64,000 bases of DNA from Anadara kagoshimensis (taxonomy: Eukaryota; Mollusca; Bivalvia; Arcoida; Arcidae): the NCBI GenBank assembly GCA_021292105.1, contig CM037869.1, positions 28,039,536-28,103,535 on the forward strand, read 5' to 3'. Positions 26,806 to 37,063 of the stretch are shown here, piece by piece. The notes beneath the pieces are model-generated. The model saw only the letters and a list, made by a program, of their open reading frames with translations, searched no databases and was not told where the DNA came from. The position numbers and the translations under genes are program-made. Position 1 is the stretch's first letter, and each line of letters begins with the position of its first letter.

Positions 26806-28289
26806 AACAATAGTGACTGTTAATTTGATTATTGGAGAGAATGGAAATTATTTCAGCAAGCAAGGTAATGTTCATTATCCAATAGTATTGTTGTGAAAGG
26901 ATAATTTCAAAATTTTTACATTTTCCAAAAATTAACAGCACCAAATATTATAGTTATTGCGTGAATTATTGTAATATGTCCATAAAATCATCACTGAATT
27001 TCTATTTTTACTAAAAATTAGACCTCGTTTTCAAACAGAAAATAAAACTTTTGTATAGAAATCATCCATATGAAACCGTATATATATTTAATCCTTATGT
27101 ACCAAATTGTGAGTTTAAAATTTTTTTTGCCAAATTTCGATTACCCTGGCAACAGAATCAGAGAAATACAAAGAATAATTCATGATTTTTGTATTATTTA
27201 ATTGTTTCACACCTTTTCATTGACTTCAGTGTATAGAAAAAAATTGATGTCAGCTTTAATATGATTGTTTAGTATTTTGGAAAGTTACTTAGGAAATATG
27301 GTATCAAAATTTTCATGATTTCACAAAAAATGCAAACGCTAAAATCAATAGAATTTTTGTCGATTTAGCTGTTTCATGACGTGTATAATTTCTTTATGTC
27401 ATTATATTATTTTTCTTAATTCTTATAAAGCGGGATTGTAATATTATTTCCACACTTCAACAATCGTTGTGAAATTAATAACATTTAACCTATATATATT
27501 TTGGAAAACATTCCAAATTGTGCGTGCAATAAATTTCAAACAAAAATCCGTTACCATAGCAACAAAAACGAGAGAGTGAAAGAGACTTCATTGGGAATCA
27601 CAAAAATAATAATTTGAAGACACAGTTTCTTTATGCATTAGGGCATTTATAAACACAATCAAGTAGCAGTTTATTCCCCGGTGACATCAATGTCATGACG
27701 TTTGGAAAAAAATAAAAACTGCGTACGGAGTGACTGTTTGTGAAAATTTCACATCAATTAATCCATATGATAAATTATATAATATATAAATAATTAATAT
27801 GTGGAAAAACTAGAGAACATAATCTTTTTTACTAAAACAATTTCAAAAATCATATGCTGAGAATACAACATCTAATTGCACACCAAACTATGATAACGTG
27901 AAAAAGTTGCATAATGTGGGTAAAAGTCTCAAATAATGATTTCTTTACATCTTATAATCAGTTTTTTCTTGCTTTTCACATAGGTGTAATTTTTTTTGAA
28001 TAAAGCGATAATTTTACTAGTTAACACAAATTTAAAAAAACATGGGCGTAAAAACAATACTGTTTTAGGAGATGGCAAAGACGTAACTCTTTTGCAAAAT
28101 TTAACTGAAAAAATATTAGAAAAATATACTCCATACCAAAAAACACAAAGAACAACAATTGTAGGAAATTTTCTCCAGTTTCTTTCAGTACCAAATTTGT
28201 TTATATCTCTCAAAATTTTAAGATTTCTGCACCAAAAAGTGTACACTGACCTCTAAAAAATCAAAATGGGGTAGTTTGCCGTATCTGCC
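26806..28289. other. intergenic, no gene seen
   Basis: Very AT-rich. The open frame at 27996-28256 and its opposite-strand shadow show no motif. Nothing else found. Confidence 0.5.
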
Positions 28290-28420
28290 AATTAAAGGGT
28301 CAAACAAGTCAAAGATCCTAGCTTATTTGAAAAAGGCATGTCCCAAGTCATTAGAAGTTTTGTAACTAGAAGAGCAGTATAGGAAAATGAAGAACAAAGT
28401 TATTCAATGAAAGTAATACT
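28290..28420 (+). pseudogene. decayed copy of the 25253 exon
   Basis: The + strand reads KSKILAYLKKACPKSLEVL then a stop, and after it an EEQYRKMKN-like stretch, colinear with 25253-25414 by eye. A CRIC-type cysteine pair lies just before it near 28283. The in-frame stop and shifts make it non-functional. Confidence 0.45.
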
Positions 28421-30069
28421 TATTATTGGCATACTGGTTAAATGTCAATATAATCTTCCATGACACCCTCTAATTCAGGAATATTGTGAGGTGTTGAACT
28501 AGTTACATTCAGTTTTGCAGAGTTACATGTATATGTTGACTTATGGTTTGGTAGTATTTGACATTGTTTATTAAAAGTGTTACATGTACATTCTAAGATG
28601 TCACAGTATTTTAAGTGCTATTTTAAATAAGTGTCACTAATCATTTTAGAGATACATGTATTCTTTAGATGTGTTTTTAGGATACAATTGTGAAATTTAT
28701 GACCCTGTGACACATTTCAGGTCAACTGTAACAGTGAAAGGAATGTGATTAGCTCACAAACAATGTTATATTTTCTTTCGAAGCATTTATCTCTTTTGAA
28801 ACTATAGTAAATGTTTGAATTAAACTTGACCAGAGAAATATTTGGCATATGTGCAATTTTATCTTTTTCCTGAGTTTATCTGAGCTGCCAAAAATAGGTT
28901 AGGGTGACCAAGTGGTGCAAAATTCTAAATCTGCCACAAATCAAGTAGGTTGGAGGCAAAATCCGACACAATATTTGACTTCTGTATGTCATTGTTCATT
29001 GTTGGAAAAATTACTTTTATAAAGAATATATAGTCAAAAAATATTCTTTGACCAAATACTTGTTGTATGTCTCTATATAGTGGGGTCTCAAATTTGTAAG
29101 GTGATACCAATTACTTCTACATGATTCAGGATTCATTAAATGTATGCCATCAGGACTTAATTTAGTGTCGCATAGTATAATAATGATGATCAATTCCATT
29201 TTGTTAAAGCAGGAGCTTTTCAAGCTCTAGCTTTATTGTCATCATCGGGTACCGGAAATAGAATTCGGTCTGGGTGCCACCTATCGTGCACTTATGGCGC
29301 GCAATTCAAATAATCTCCGAAATGAATGATAATGCATATATAGTAGATTCCAGTTAATTGCATATTTCGGTTAATTGCATAATTTTCCGCTGCAACGAAC
29401 CCTTTCCTATTAATCTAATGTTATAAAATCGGTTATTTGCATAGGAAAAAATTCCAGAATTCCGGTTATTTGCATAACAAATTTTCCAAAATTATGCGAT
29501 TGTTCACAAAATAATTGCCGAAAAATGCAAAGTAAACTTAAAAATATCTTTCAGGTATGTTTTAAATACTTGTATAAAATGTTATACAAACACAGTGCAA
29601 GCCAGGTGCGTGAAGCCAATAAACTCGGGTGTTATACTTATTGATCTGTTGATAAGCTTTTGTCCACGAGTTCTTGTTCAACAAGTCAAACAATAAAACA
29701 TGATCCTCAAGTTTCTATTGCTGTGGTTGTTTAATTCTTTCAAACCAATGGACTTCTCCCACGTGTATCAAATGATGTGCTATAAAACAGGAGACCAATC
29801 AATATGACAGCCTAATGTCTGGAAACGATTCACACGACAGGATTATTCAATAAAGTAAAATAAAATTAATTTAATAATTTTGCTTTTGTATGACAATTAG
29901 TTAATAAATTTTGCCATAAAGTGAGTAAACGATTGTAAATGTCTATGTTGTTGTTTGTGTTGTCAGTTTATAATATCACTAATTTCGCATATTTATTTTT
30001 TGTATAAATGATAATACAGTTTTATTTTCATGTTTTACAGTACTTTTCTGTACTTTGATTACACATGGA
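28421..30069. other. intergenic with an iterated TTGCATA motif
   Basis: No gene seen. At 29349-29480 the 15-base motif (C)GGTTATTTGCATA recurs four times, at about 29350, 29368, 29430 and 29462, the first two as GTTAATTGCATA. Such iterations occur in the subterminal regions of pogo/Tigger-like DNA transposons, but no transposase is near. Confidence 0.4.
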
Positions 30070-30072
30070 ACC

Positions 30073-30245
30073 AATGCATTGGCTCAGTTAGTAGAGTGGT
30101 CACTTTGTAAGTGGAAGGTTGGCACTTGGCATTATGAAATGAAAGCCACGGTTCTTTCGGACAGGAACTTGAAACGAGACGAGGTGGCGACATCTCAATA
30201 TAAGTAAAATATTCTCGACTATGACATTAAACACCATTACTCACT
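30073..30245 (+). mobile_element. short SINE with tRNA-like head
   Basis: Head GCATTGGCTCAGTTAGTAGAG is box A-like, and the end TGACATTAAACACCATTAC matches the 3' tail of the 19041 family. The centre is shortened to about 100 bp. Confidence 0.55.
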
Positions 30246-30904
30246 CGCTACTAATTGGAGATACTTGCAGGTAACAACATTGGCTTGATATAATTGAACC
30301 TTGTGAATGGAAATTGAACCAAGTATTCATAATGCGAGTCACATGATTTTCTGACCAGTATGGAATTGGTTGATGCCTGGCTGCCATGGTCATATATGCC
30401 AGTTACTGATATTTGATATATTGATTAACAGATAGCATAACATTAAGATGTATGTAAAGTGTGTGACTTTTGATAAAAGAAAAAAAATAAATGAAGTTAT
30501 AGTAATTAAATATACAGGTATACAAACGGATGAGCTAAATAAGTGTTACATGATGTAACACCTGGGGGAAACCAATTCTTCATGACCATAGCTGGTGATG
30601 ACGCTTTAATTATACCAAGCCAATGTCAGTGCCTGTAAGTATCTCCAGTCAGTGACCAGCCAAAAGTGCACATGCTCATGGAAACTTGTTTATGGCAAAC
30701 AACCTAACTGGACAAAACCATGTGATAGATTTGTGTTGTAGTACCAAGCCCATATAAAACTTAAGTCGGATGTACATTTTGTAAAAAACAAGTCTGCAAT
30801 TGGAGAAGACACTAGTCTAATTTGAAAGGAGAGATAGTTGAGGCTAGGCGAGTTTTTTTCCGATTTATTTTTTATGCAATTGTGTTGTAACACCATTTTT
30901 TAAA

Positions 30905-31060
30905 TCCCTCCGCCCCAGTCAAGAGCCTTTCACTTATATCAAGGTGGTCTGTTCAGGAATGGTGATGGAAACCAGAGAATAAACCACCTACCTTCGTAAG
31001 TGAACAGACAAACTTTCTTGTCCATTTGGGATTCAAACCTAACGCGCATACGCATAGGTG
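30905..31060 (-). mobile_element. SINE fragment
   Basis: CGCCCCAGTCAAGAGCC and TTTCACTTATATCAAGG match the core of the 13437 copy. GGGATTCAAACCTA near 31028 looks like an inverted box B of the head. Orientation is -. Confidence 0.45.
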
Positions 31061-31204
31061 TATATGTCTCCATTTTCACCTATAGCTAATGATGTCTTGA
31101 TACAAGTGAAATAATTTTGGTGGGAAAGTGAACGCCATTCAATCAATATCATAAATGAAACTGGGCCATATTGACTTGTATCTTTAGGATTAATTTATAC
31201 ATAA

Positions 31205-31440
31205 ATTCATGTGGTGCGTGAGTTGGTGCAAGTATTTGTTATCTGCTTTGTACCAGAGCTCGATGGTGTCTTTTATAGTGCTAGCACACTGGTTTATGAT
31301 GCCGCAGATTAACATCACTCGGTAACATTATACTAGCACCGAACCAACCAGCATACACCCACGACAAGGAAAACCCCCTTTTTCACTTGGCCGACCGGGG
31401 TCGAACCCATAGTGGCCTCGACATGATATGGAATTAGCTG
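31205..31440 (-). mobile_element. tRNA-derived SINE copy
   Basis: Shares GTGCGTGAG, TTGTACCAG, GTGCTAGCACAC, CCGCAGATTAACA and ACATTATACTAGCACCGA with the - strand copies at 8551 and 18612. GGGGTCGAACCC near 31397 is the box B region of its head. Confidence 0.6.
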
Positions 31441-31514
31441 TCCTGTGTGCTGGTACCTCCACGGAGAGAGAAAGACAAATGCAACAGGACAGTGTTCTAT
31501 AATTGGTCTTGAAG

Positions 31515-32840
31515 ACCCGGGGCGGTATTCACGAACATTTCCTTAGTTCTTTCCTAAGTTCGAACTTAGGAAAGAGTTAGGAATTGCATTAGTTCAAACC
31601 TATCTGTATTCACTAAAGTATCTTGTGCATGCCATAAGATAGAAAAGAAATCCCCGGAACAATAGTTGCGTACATATTTCAGTGAAACAAATATAGGAAA
31701 AGAATAAATGAATGGTATATTTATTGCAAGGAATTGGTATACGCGGAAACGCTTTGCTGTTTTTAAATATGCTTTCTATATATTCAATTTATAAAACTAT
31801 TTTAACACACACACACGCACACATTTTTGAATATAAAATATTTTAACACCACACACACACACCTTTATAATATGTAGACATGCAGATGTTTAGGCAGTAA
31901 AAATATAAAGAAGACATATGAATAAATAGTAAAATGCAATCTTGACCTATCTTGTTTAAAATAACAAGACATTGGAATGAACTCTCAACCACAGATATTT
32001 TTAAATTCCTTCGGTTCGATGTATAACGGGAATTTGTTGTCTACTATGAATTTGCATTAACACGGGTGTATCTGTTAAATCGGGTATGAAAAACCCGTGT
32101 TTATATACTGATTGTCTCAGTTCTAGCTAGTCGCAGTAAATTTTTCATTTGATGTTTGAAAAGATTATCATGTATGTTTTTTTGCGAAGTCAGACGCTTT
32201 CGTAATGTAACAAAAATAACAACAGGCATCTTTAGAGGGGTTATACAACACAATAGCCGATCCGTTTTATTGCGTTACAGAACTGATAAAAAGATAAAAC
32301 TAACGTTAATATTTTTTTTAATTTGTCGCATTATAAAAAATGACACAAGGGAATGTGCTGCTTTTGCAATTTATAAATAATGCATTCAGAATTAGCACAT
32401 GACAAAAAGATATTACCGTGTGTGTGTGGGAGAGAGAGAGAGTATTCTTGTTTTCAACTCAAAAAAGTTTGTTGAATTAGCCATTGACTCCGACTGTCAC
32501 TGGTAAAGATTGTGAACGCTATGCATGTTGACTACTTAATATCACAGTTCAACAGATTGCACGGATTAAAGATGACTGGGCGTGAAAGTCTATTTGTTTG
32601 AATGATGTCTTTGTTATCCATATAATCAAATGAGTTTCTTTTGTCTATACAAACACGTTAGTGCCTCGTAACATAAAAATAGATGGGTGCCATGTTAACT
32701 TTTTTCCTAAGTCAACTATTTACCTGTTCCAACTTTAAAAAAAGAACTAAGAATATTCCTAAAGTTAGGAACGTTTCCTGAATATGACTTAGGAAAAAGT
32801 TTGTTCCTAACTCATACTTAGGAAAGAAAATATTCCTAAT
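31515..32840. mobile_element. possible non-autonomous Harbinger-like element
   Basis: The left end GGCGGTATTCACGAACATTTCCTTAG and the inverse of the 32760-32800 region (CATATTCAGGAAACGTTCC) are similar in opposite orientation. Both flanks are full of CCTAAG/CTTAGG palindromes. PIF/Harbinger ends in invertebrates often look like GGGC..TATTCA..AA, hence the tentative name. No transposase or Myb-like frame is seen between them; the 32156-32380 frame has no recognisable motif. An (AC)n stretch lies at 31805-31862. Confidence 0.3.
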
Positions 32841-32999
32841 GTCGGAGTTTAATGTTGTTGATTGCTTGCCGCTATGTATTCCGAAAAAAATAACATTAAA
32901 ATATTCATTTCGCTGATGTTTCATATTGGAAATTATGCAATCCTGAACGGAAAGTGATGGACGATCTCTTCGGAAGCAATATGCAGACATGACTCTTTA

Positions 33000-33110
33000 A
33001 CATGCCACTCTAGCCTTGACACGGGACATTGGTTTTAAGATCTTTTCCGGAGGATCTCGTGACTCGTCTCTAAATGCCGAATGCTTGGCAAAAGAAAATT
33101 CGTCCACGGG
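33000..33110 (-). mobile_element. SINE fragment (12775/13437 family)
   Basis: TTGACACGGGACATTGGTTTTAAGATC and the following CGTGAC and AATGCCGAATGCTTGGC match the family body. Both ends are missing. Confidence 0.5.
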
Positions 33111-33184
33111 AGCAAATTATAATTTTTTGCCATTTTTAGTCATTAGAGGGACCATATTATGTTTGCATGTGTGTTGTAGTTTTT

Positions 33185-33410
33185 AAAATGTTGCTAAACG
33201 TCGCATCAGATATACCGTAGCTCAAGAGATCAAGTTTAATTATCTAAAGATTTAAATAAGAACAAGTCCGTATGTACTCGAGATGTACGAGTGTGTTTTG
33301 ATGGATGTCTTGTACTAGCGCGCACACAAGTCAACTTTAAAGTACTAAAGTTCGAACTCTCACGATCTTCCGCTCTCCAGTTAGACGCTCCACCGCGGAA
33401 CTACAGACGC
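33185..33410 (-). mobile_element. SINE copy with tRNA-like head
   Basis: The tail TTGCTAAACGTCGCATCAGATA at the left matches the inverted 3' tail of the 19041 family. At the right, read on the - strand, the head has GCGGTGGAGCGTCTAACTGG and GAGAGTTCGAACTTT. Total about 225 bp. Confidence 0.5.
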
Positions 33411-33799
33411 AGTCATTGAAGTTACCGTTCGAATATTATAAAATGATGAATTTTTGGGCATTAGTCTTAAGTACACTGTCTTAAAAATGATAAGGTGTTA
33501 AGTTATTTCGACGCCCATAGAAGTCCACCGTGCAATACTTCATTAGGCCTTTTGTTACCTCGGCGCCTAATGAAATTCATAGTATAATAAGATATTTTAA
33601 GGGACTGCTAATACAATGTTATAAATTCAACCACACTATATATTTAGCAGATTACTTTGAAAAAAAAAAATATATATATAATTCCTTATTTATGCTAAAT
33701 CCTGAGAAACCTGATGGACTAGTTTCTCGGAGAATAATGAAGTCGTTAGGCCTTGGACTTCTAATAGGAGTTGTAACATTGCACTAAGAAAAATCAGTT

Positions 33800-35035
33800 A
33801 ATATACTATCCAAAACTATGACACTCTTGGGCTTTGTCAAAACCAAATTGATGACCGTTTCACTTACAAAAGAAAAAGCGCAGAAAATTATAGCATAATT
33901 CAAATCGCTGTTATAAAACTTGAAATGTACTATATGTGAATTATTGGCACTTGTTGGAAAATTTGTATCTTCAGAACCTGCTGTGTCCCATGCACCATTG
34001 TTTTATAAACAACTCGAAATTCAGATACATTGAACTGAAAAATTCAGGTGAGAATTGTGACACATATCAATGATAATTTCTGATGAATGTTTGTGAAATA
34101 TAATTTGGTGGAAAGAAAACATTTTCAACAGTTTTAAGTTTTATGTCATCCTCTAGTTTAACATATACATCAGACGCAAGTGGTGTGGGTTTCGATGGTA
34201 CCTGTGGTGATTTGTCCACAGGAGGTGTTTGTACTACTACTAAGACCGAGTTCATATTAATTATTTGTAATTATTGACTTTTTTCAGCTTTGAAATCTTG
34301 TAGGGATAAATCAAATATACATATAAAATTGCTAACAGACAATACCACTAGGGTAGCTTACTAGTACATGTATATATTAACAAGCAAGGTGACACAAAAG
34401 TTATTTGCAATAATGTTGCCAGAAAAGTATAGCTTTGGGTCAAATGACAAAAATATCTGGTTAAATGCATCACACTTATGTCATATACCACTTTTTGAAT
34501 TTAATCATAAAATACAATTAGAAAATAGTTGTACGAATTTTTGAATGTATTTTATGATTAAATTAAAAAAGTGGCATAAGACATGTACTTACCAGGGTAT
34601 GTTTACAACCACTTTTTAATGTGTTTTATGATTAAATTCAAAAAGTGGCATAACACTTACCAGGGTATATAAACATTCAGGATGATCGGGAATCGAGACA
34701 CTTTCATAATGACACCGAATAGATGCCTGGACAAGATATTTTTGCTCAAATCCCAGAAGTGTTTGACATCTAGACTTAATTGTCAGACTGAGAGATATGT
34801 CACTTGTCATCCAGATCCAAACGCGGTCGCTGTCGATACTTTTCAACGCATTTGGAATTATGACTTGCATTTAATATTTTTGATCGGGCTCACATTAAAG
34901 AAAATCAAGGCGGCCAACGCGGATACAATTCTAATAGATCCTACTGTGGACACTGCAGCCATGGTTCAGCTAGCTGTTAGAATTGTTGGTCGACTTAAAA
35001 GAGTCAAGAACTATAGTAAAACTGCCGCAAAATAA
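33800..35035 (+). pseudogene. decayed DIRS-type retrotransposon pol (RT end, RNase H, DPxAxAxDAF region)
   Basis: DIRS elements use reverse transcriptase plus a tyrosine recombinase. Pieces in order on +: 33812-34023 (LLGFVKTKLMTVSLTKEKAQ then LALVGKFVSSEPAVSHAPLF) is the end of the RT with two in-frame stops. 34150-34270 (TYTSDASGVGFDGTCGDLS) is the RNase H start with its SDAS motif, and LLTDNTTRVAY follows near 34325. 34682-35035 contains RLNCQTERYVTCHPDPNAVA, the usual segment after RNase H. The DNA between 34400 and 34680 holds a foldback insert. No recombinase frame or split terminal repeats were seen. It differs in sequence from the DIRS relic at 50504, so it is a separate lineage. Confidence 0.65.
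34478..34660. repeat. inverted repeat inserted in the DIRS relic, plus a third partial arm
   Basis: Arm 34478-34514 and arm 34547-34583 are ~37 bp inverted copies with about five mismatches, both containing TTTAATCATAAAATAC or its inverse. A third copy in the second arm's orientation lies at 34621-34658, and GGCATAA...ACTTACCAGGGTAT is repeated at 34572 and 34646. This looks like a small foldback element that has partly duplicated. Confidence 0.65.
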
Positions 35036-35763
35036 GAAAAGATTTATCCAGTGTGGGAAAAATACCGTTTAAAGTTTTCTGATTATCAGGGAATCTTTAC
35101 AAACAAGGAGTTTCAATGCAAGCTGCAGAAATCACCATGTCCTCATGGAGAGATAAAACAAAAACACAGTACTGGACATATATCTCAAGACGGATGCATT
35201 TTTGTTGTGAACAAAAGTTACCCTTTCACCATCTGCAATTCTTAGCATAACTGTATGGAAAAGGGTTAGGTTATAGTACAATAAATACAGCTAGATGGGC
35301 GTTATCAGCGATTTCTGAACGGAAATCGTATTAATTAAAAAAAATATGTGAGGTGTTTTCCATTTACGACCTACCTTGCCTAAATATAATGTAATATAAT
35401 AAATAACTATATATACAGGCCTGCCTATATACCCACCCATGGTTTGTGTATACGTAGTCATTTGTTTTGCTTTTGCCATATAGTATGTTTTGAATGTATT
35501 ACACTGAGTAGTTATACAAATTAGAAAAGTACGACACTTTCAATACTGAAGTGGACAGGCACGTGTCATCTCATGTAAACCCTACTTCCCATGTGTAAAA
35601 TCTAGAGAATCTAAATAAAACTTCAATAAATTTCGTTTAATTTATAATTCTAATCTATGTATAACCGAGGCATATTTGATAACCATATGAAACTTCAGCG
35701 GTCAGCTTAATGTCTGTATATTATAGTTGGTCCTCCTAATAAAATCATATGTGTATATGTATA

Positions 35764-35850
35764 TGTTTAAGGTGACCGGTCTATATACAAGCATTAAGGG
35801 GACCAGTGTTGGTCCCCTTAATGCTTGTATATAGACCGGCCACCTTAAAC
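35764..35850. repeat. near-perfect hairpin, 41-bp arms and 4-base loop
   Basis: GTTTAAGGTG..CCGGTCTATATACAAG runs into GGGGACCA, then a GTGT loop, then the exact inverse with a single mismatch. A looser second pair lies just right: ATTAAGGAGACCA at 35870 and TGGTCTCCCTAAT at 36040. Between this and the Polinton frames there is no gene. It may be a fused pair of element ends, a MITE or a transcribed hairpin. Confidence 0.85.
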
Positions 35851-36067
35851 ACTTGAAAACACTTACAAAATATTAAGGAGACCAAGAAATTTATATATTT
35901 TTAATAGCTGAAACTATGAGAAAATATGATAGTTTTGATAGAAAGAGGAACAAAAATAAACGTTTATATCAACCAAGTGTACTTGTATTTCATGGAATAA
36001 AAAATATACAAAATGTCTCCCTAAACCCCGAAATATAGGATGGTCTCCCTAATGACGTCAGTAGGTT

Positions 36068-36092
36068 TATATATATATATATATATATATAT
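36068..36092. repeat. (TA)n run just upstream of the Polinton small frames
   Basis: About twelve TA units, 35 bases before the first small ATG. It could act as a TATA-like region, but that is not shown. Confidence 0.8.
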
Positions 36093-36126
36093 GTAAGTGT
36101 TGTTGACTTTCGTCATTCTTAGAAGA

Positions 36127-36572
36127 ATGAGTCGAAACATTCAGACGTATGTGCCTTTCTTAACGACATTATTAGAAGCCAAACCCAAACAGAGGCGTGC
36201 ACTCTTAAGTTCCCTAACGGAAGATCAATTTCGAGCTTTACAGGAAATCGTCTTTAATATATATAAAGGAACGTGTCATTAACAAATCGACAGATCAAGA
36301 GTTTACAACCCTATGAAAAATTGTTTCAGTTGATACTAAATAAGAGTACCAAAAAGAGTGTGAAACTCGAGAGATTAATCAGACAACGAGAGTTCCTATC
36401 ATCTATTTTAAGATTGATACTGAATGTTTTAAGTGATGGCAAAAGAACTCGTTGTACTCGCAAAAGAAAAATATCTCAATCTAATGAAACAGAGCCAGGA
36501 AGAGGAGAACCAGAACCACTTAGAACAATCGACGACATCCGAGAACCAAAAAGCTTACGAACGCTTGCCTGA
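36127..36572 (+). pseudogene. Polinton small protein, core/pX-like, frame broken once
   Basis: ATG at 36127 opens a basic small protein (FLTTLLEAKPKQRRALLSSL, then LQEIVFNIYKGT), stops at 36282, and its continuation (LTNRQIKSLQPYEKLFQLIL) is in the next frame from about 36273. I recognise this KPKQRRALL...NIxKGN...LTxxQ pattern from a small basic protein carried by Polintons and related virus-like elements. One base gained or lost near 36270 separates the halves. The end overlaps the next frame. Role in packaging is inferred from the family only. Confidence 0.5.
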
Positions 36573-36969
36573 ATCCCATAAATTGACCGAAGTACTGAAA
36601 ATGACGGTACCAAAACTTCTTCAAAGGAAAGCCGAAGCGTTGATGCATTTCTTGATTCAACAAAATGTTATAAACTGGAACGACCAAGGTGAAATCGTTG
36701 TGGATGGAGAAGCTATAAAGGGTTCTCATATAATAGATCTCATTAAGAACATACTGAGTCGACACACTGTACAACATCCTATAGGTTACTTAAAGTTTTA
36801 CGAAGTGTTACAGTCAAACAATACTCCGTCTGCATTCATGATTAATGAAAATCCTCGGTCGACCAAAAGACAGCAGAGAGGAAAAGGTTACGTAGTGATA
36901 CAGAAAACTAAAGGCTTTCCACCCGGAATAAGAAGACGTACCGGAAACATCAAGAACAAAAAACATTGA
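36433..36969 (+). CDS. Polinton accessory protein (LVxLxxEKYxxLM type)
   Basis: An intact 178-codon frame starts MMAKELVVLAKEKYLNLMKQ, a start I associate with a second small Polinton protein. A Gln/Glu-rich linker follows, then a folded-looking region (PKLLQRKAEALMHFLIQQ, INWNDQGEIVVDGEAI, GSHIIDLIKNILS) and a basic C-terminus. The WNDxGEIxxxG and GSHIxDL motifs are conserved in these elements. The true start could be the second Met (36436). It ends 95 bp before the convergent polymerase gene, and an AATAAA follows at about 37024. Exact function unknown. Confidence 0.55.
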   Translation: MMAKELVVLAKEKYLNLMKQSQEEENQNHLEQSTTSENQKAYERLPESHKLTEVLKMTVPKLLQRKAEALMHFLIQQNVINWNDQGEIVVDGEAIKGSHIIDLIKNILSRHTVQHPIGYLKFYEVLQSNNTPSAFMINENPRSTKRQQRGKGYVVIQKTKGFPPGIRRRTGNIKNKKH

Positions 36970-37063
36970 TGAAGTGGTTAACTTTTTAATCAAATAATGA
37001 TTTAAATATATGTACAATATTGAATAAAATGTCAAAATCATTGTTCATTGTCTGTTGTTTTTT

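Noticed and set aside
27996..28256. + strand 86-codon frame as a gene
   Set aside because: An equally long frame exists on the other strand; AT-rich, no motif, no splice context.
34067..34255. - strand frame of 62 codons starting MNSVLVVVQTPPVDKS
   Set aside because: It is the complement of the DIRS RNase H segment (SDASGVGFDG) on the + strand.
36520..37041. - strand frames over the Polinton small genes
   Set aside because: Opposite strand of recognised Polinton coding sequence; no motif of their own.
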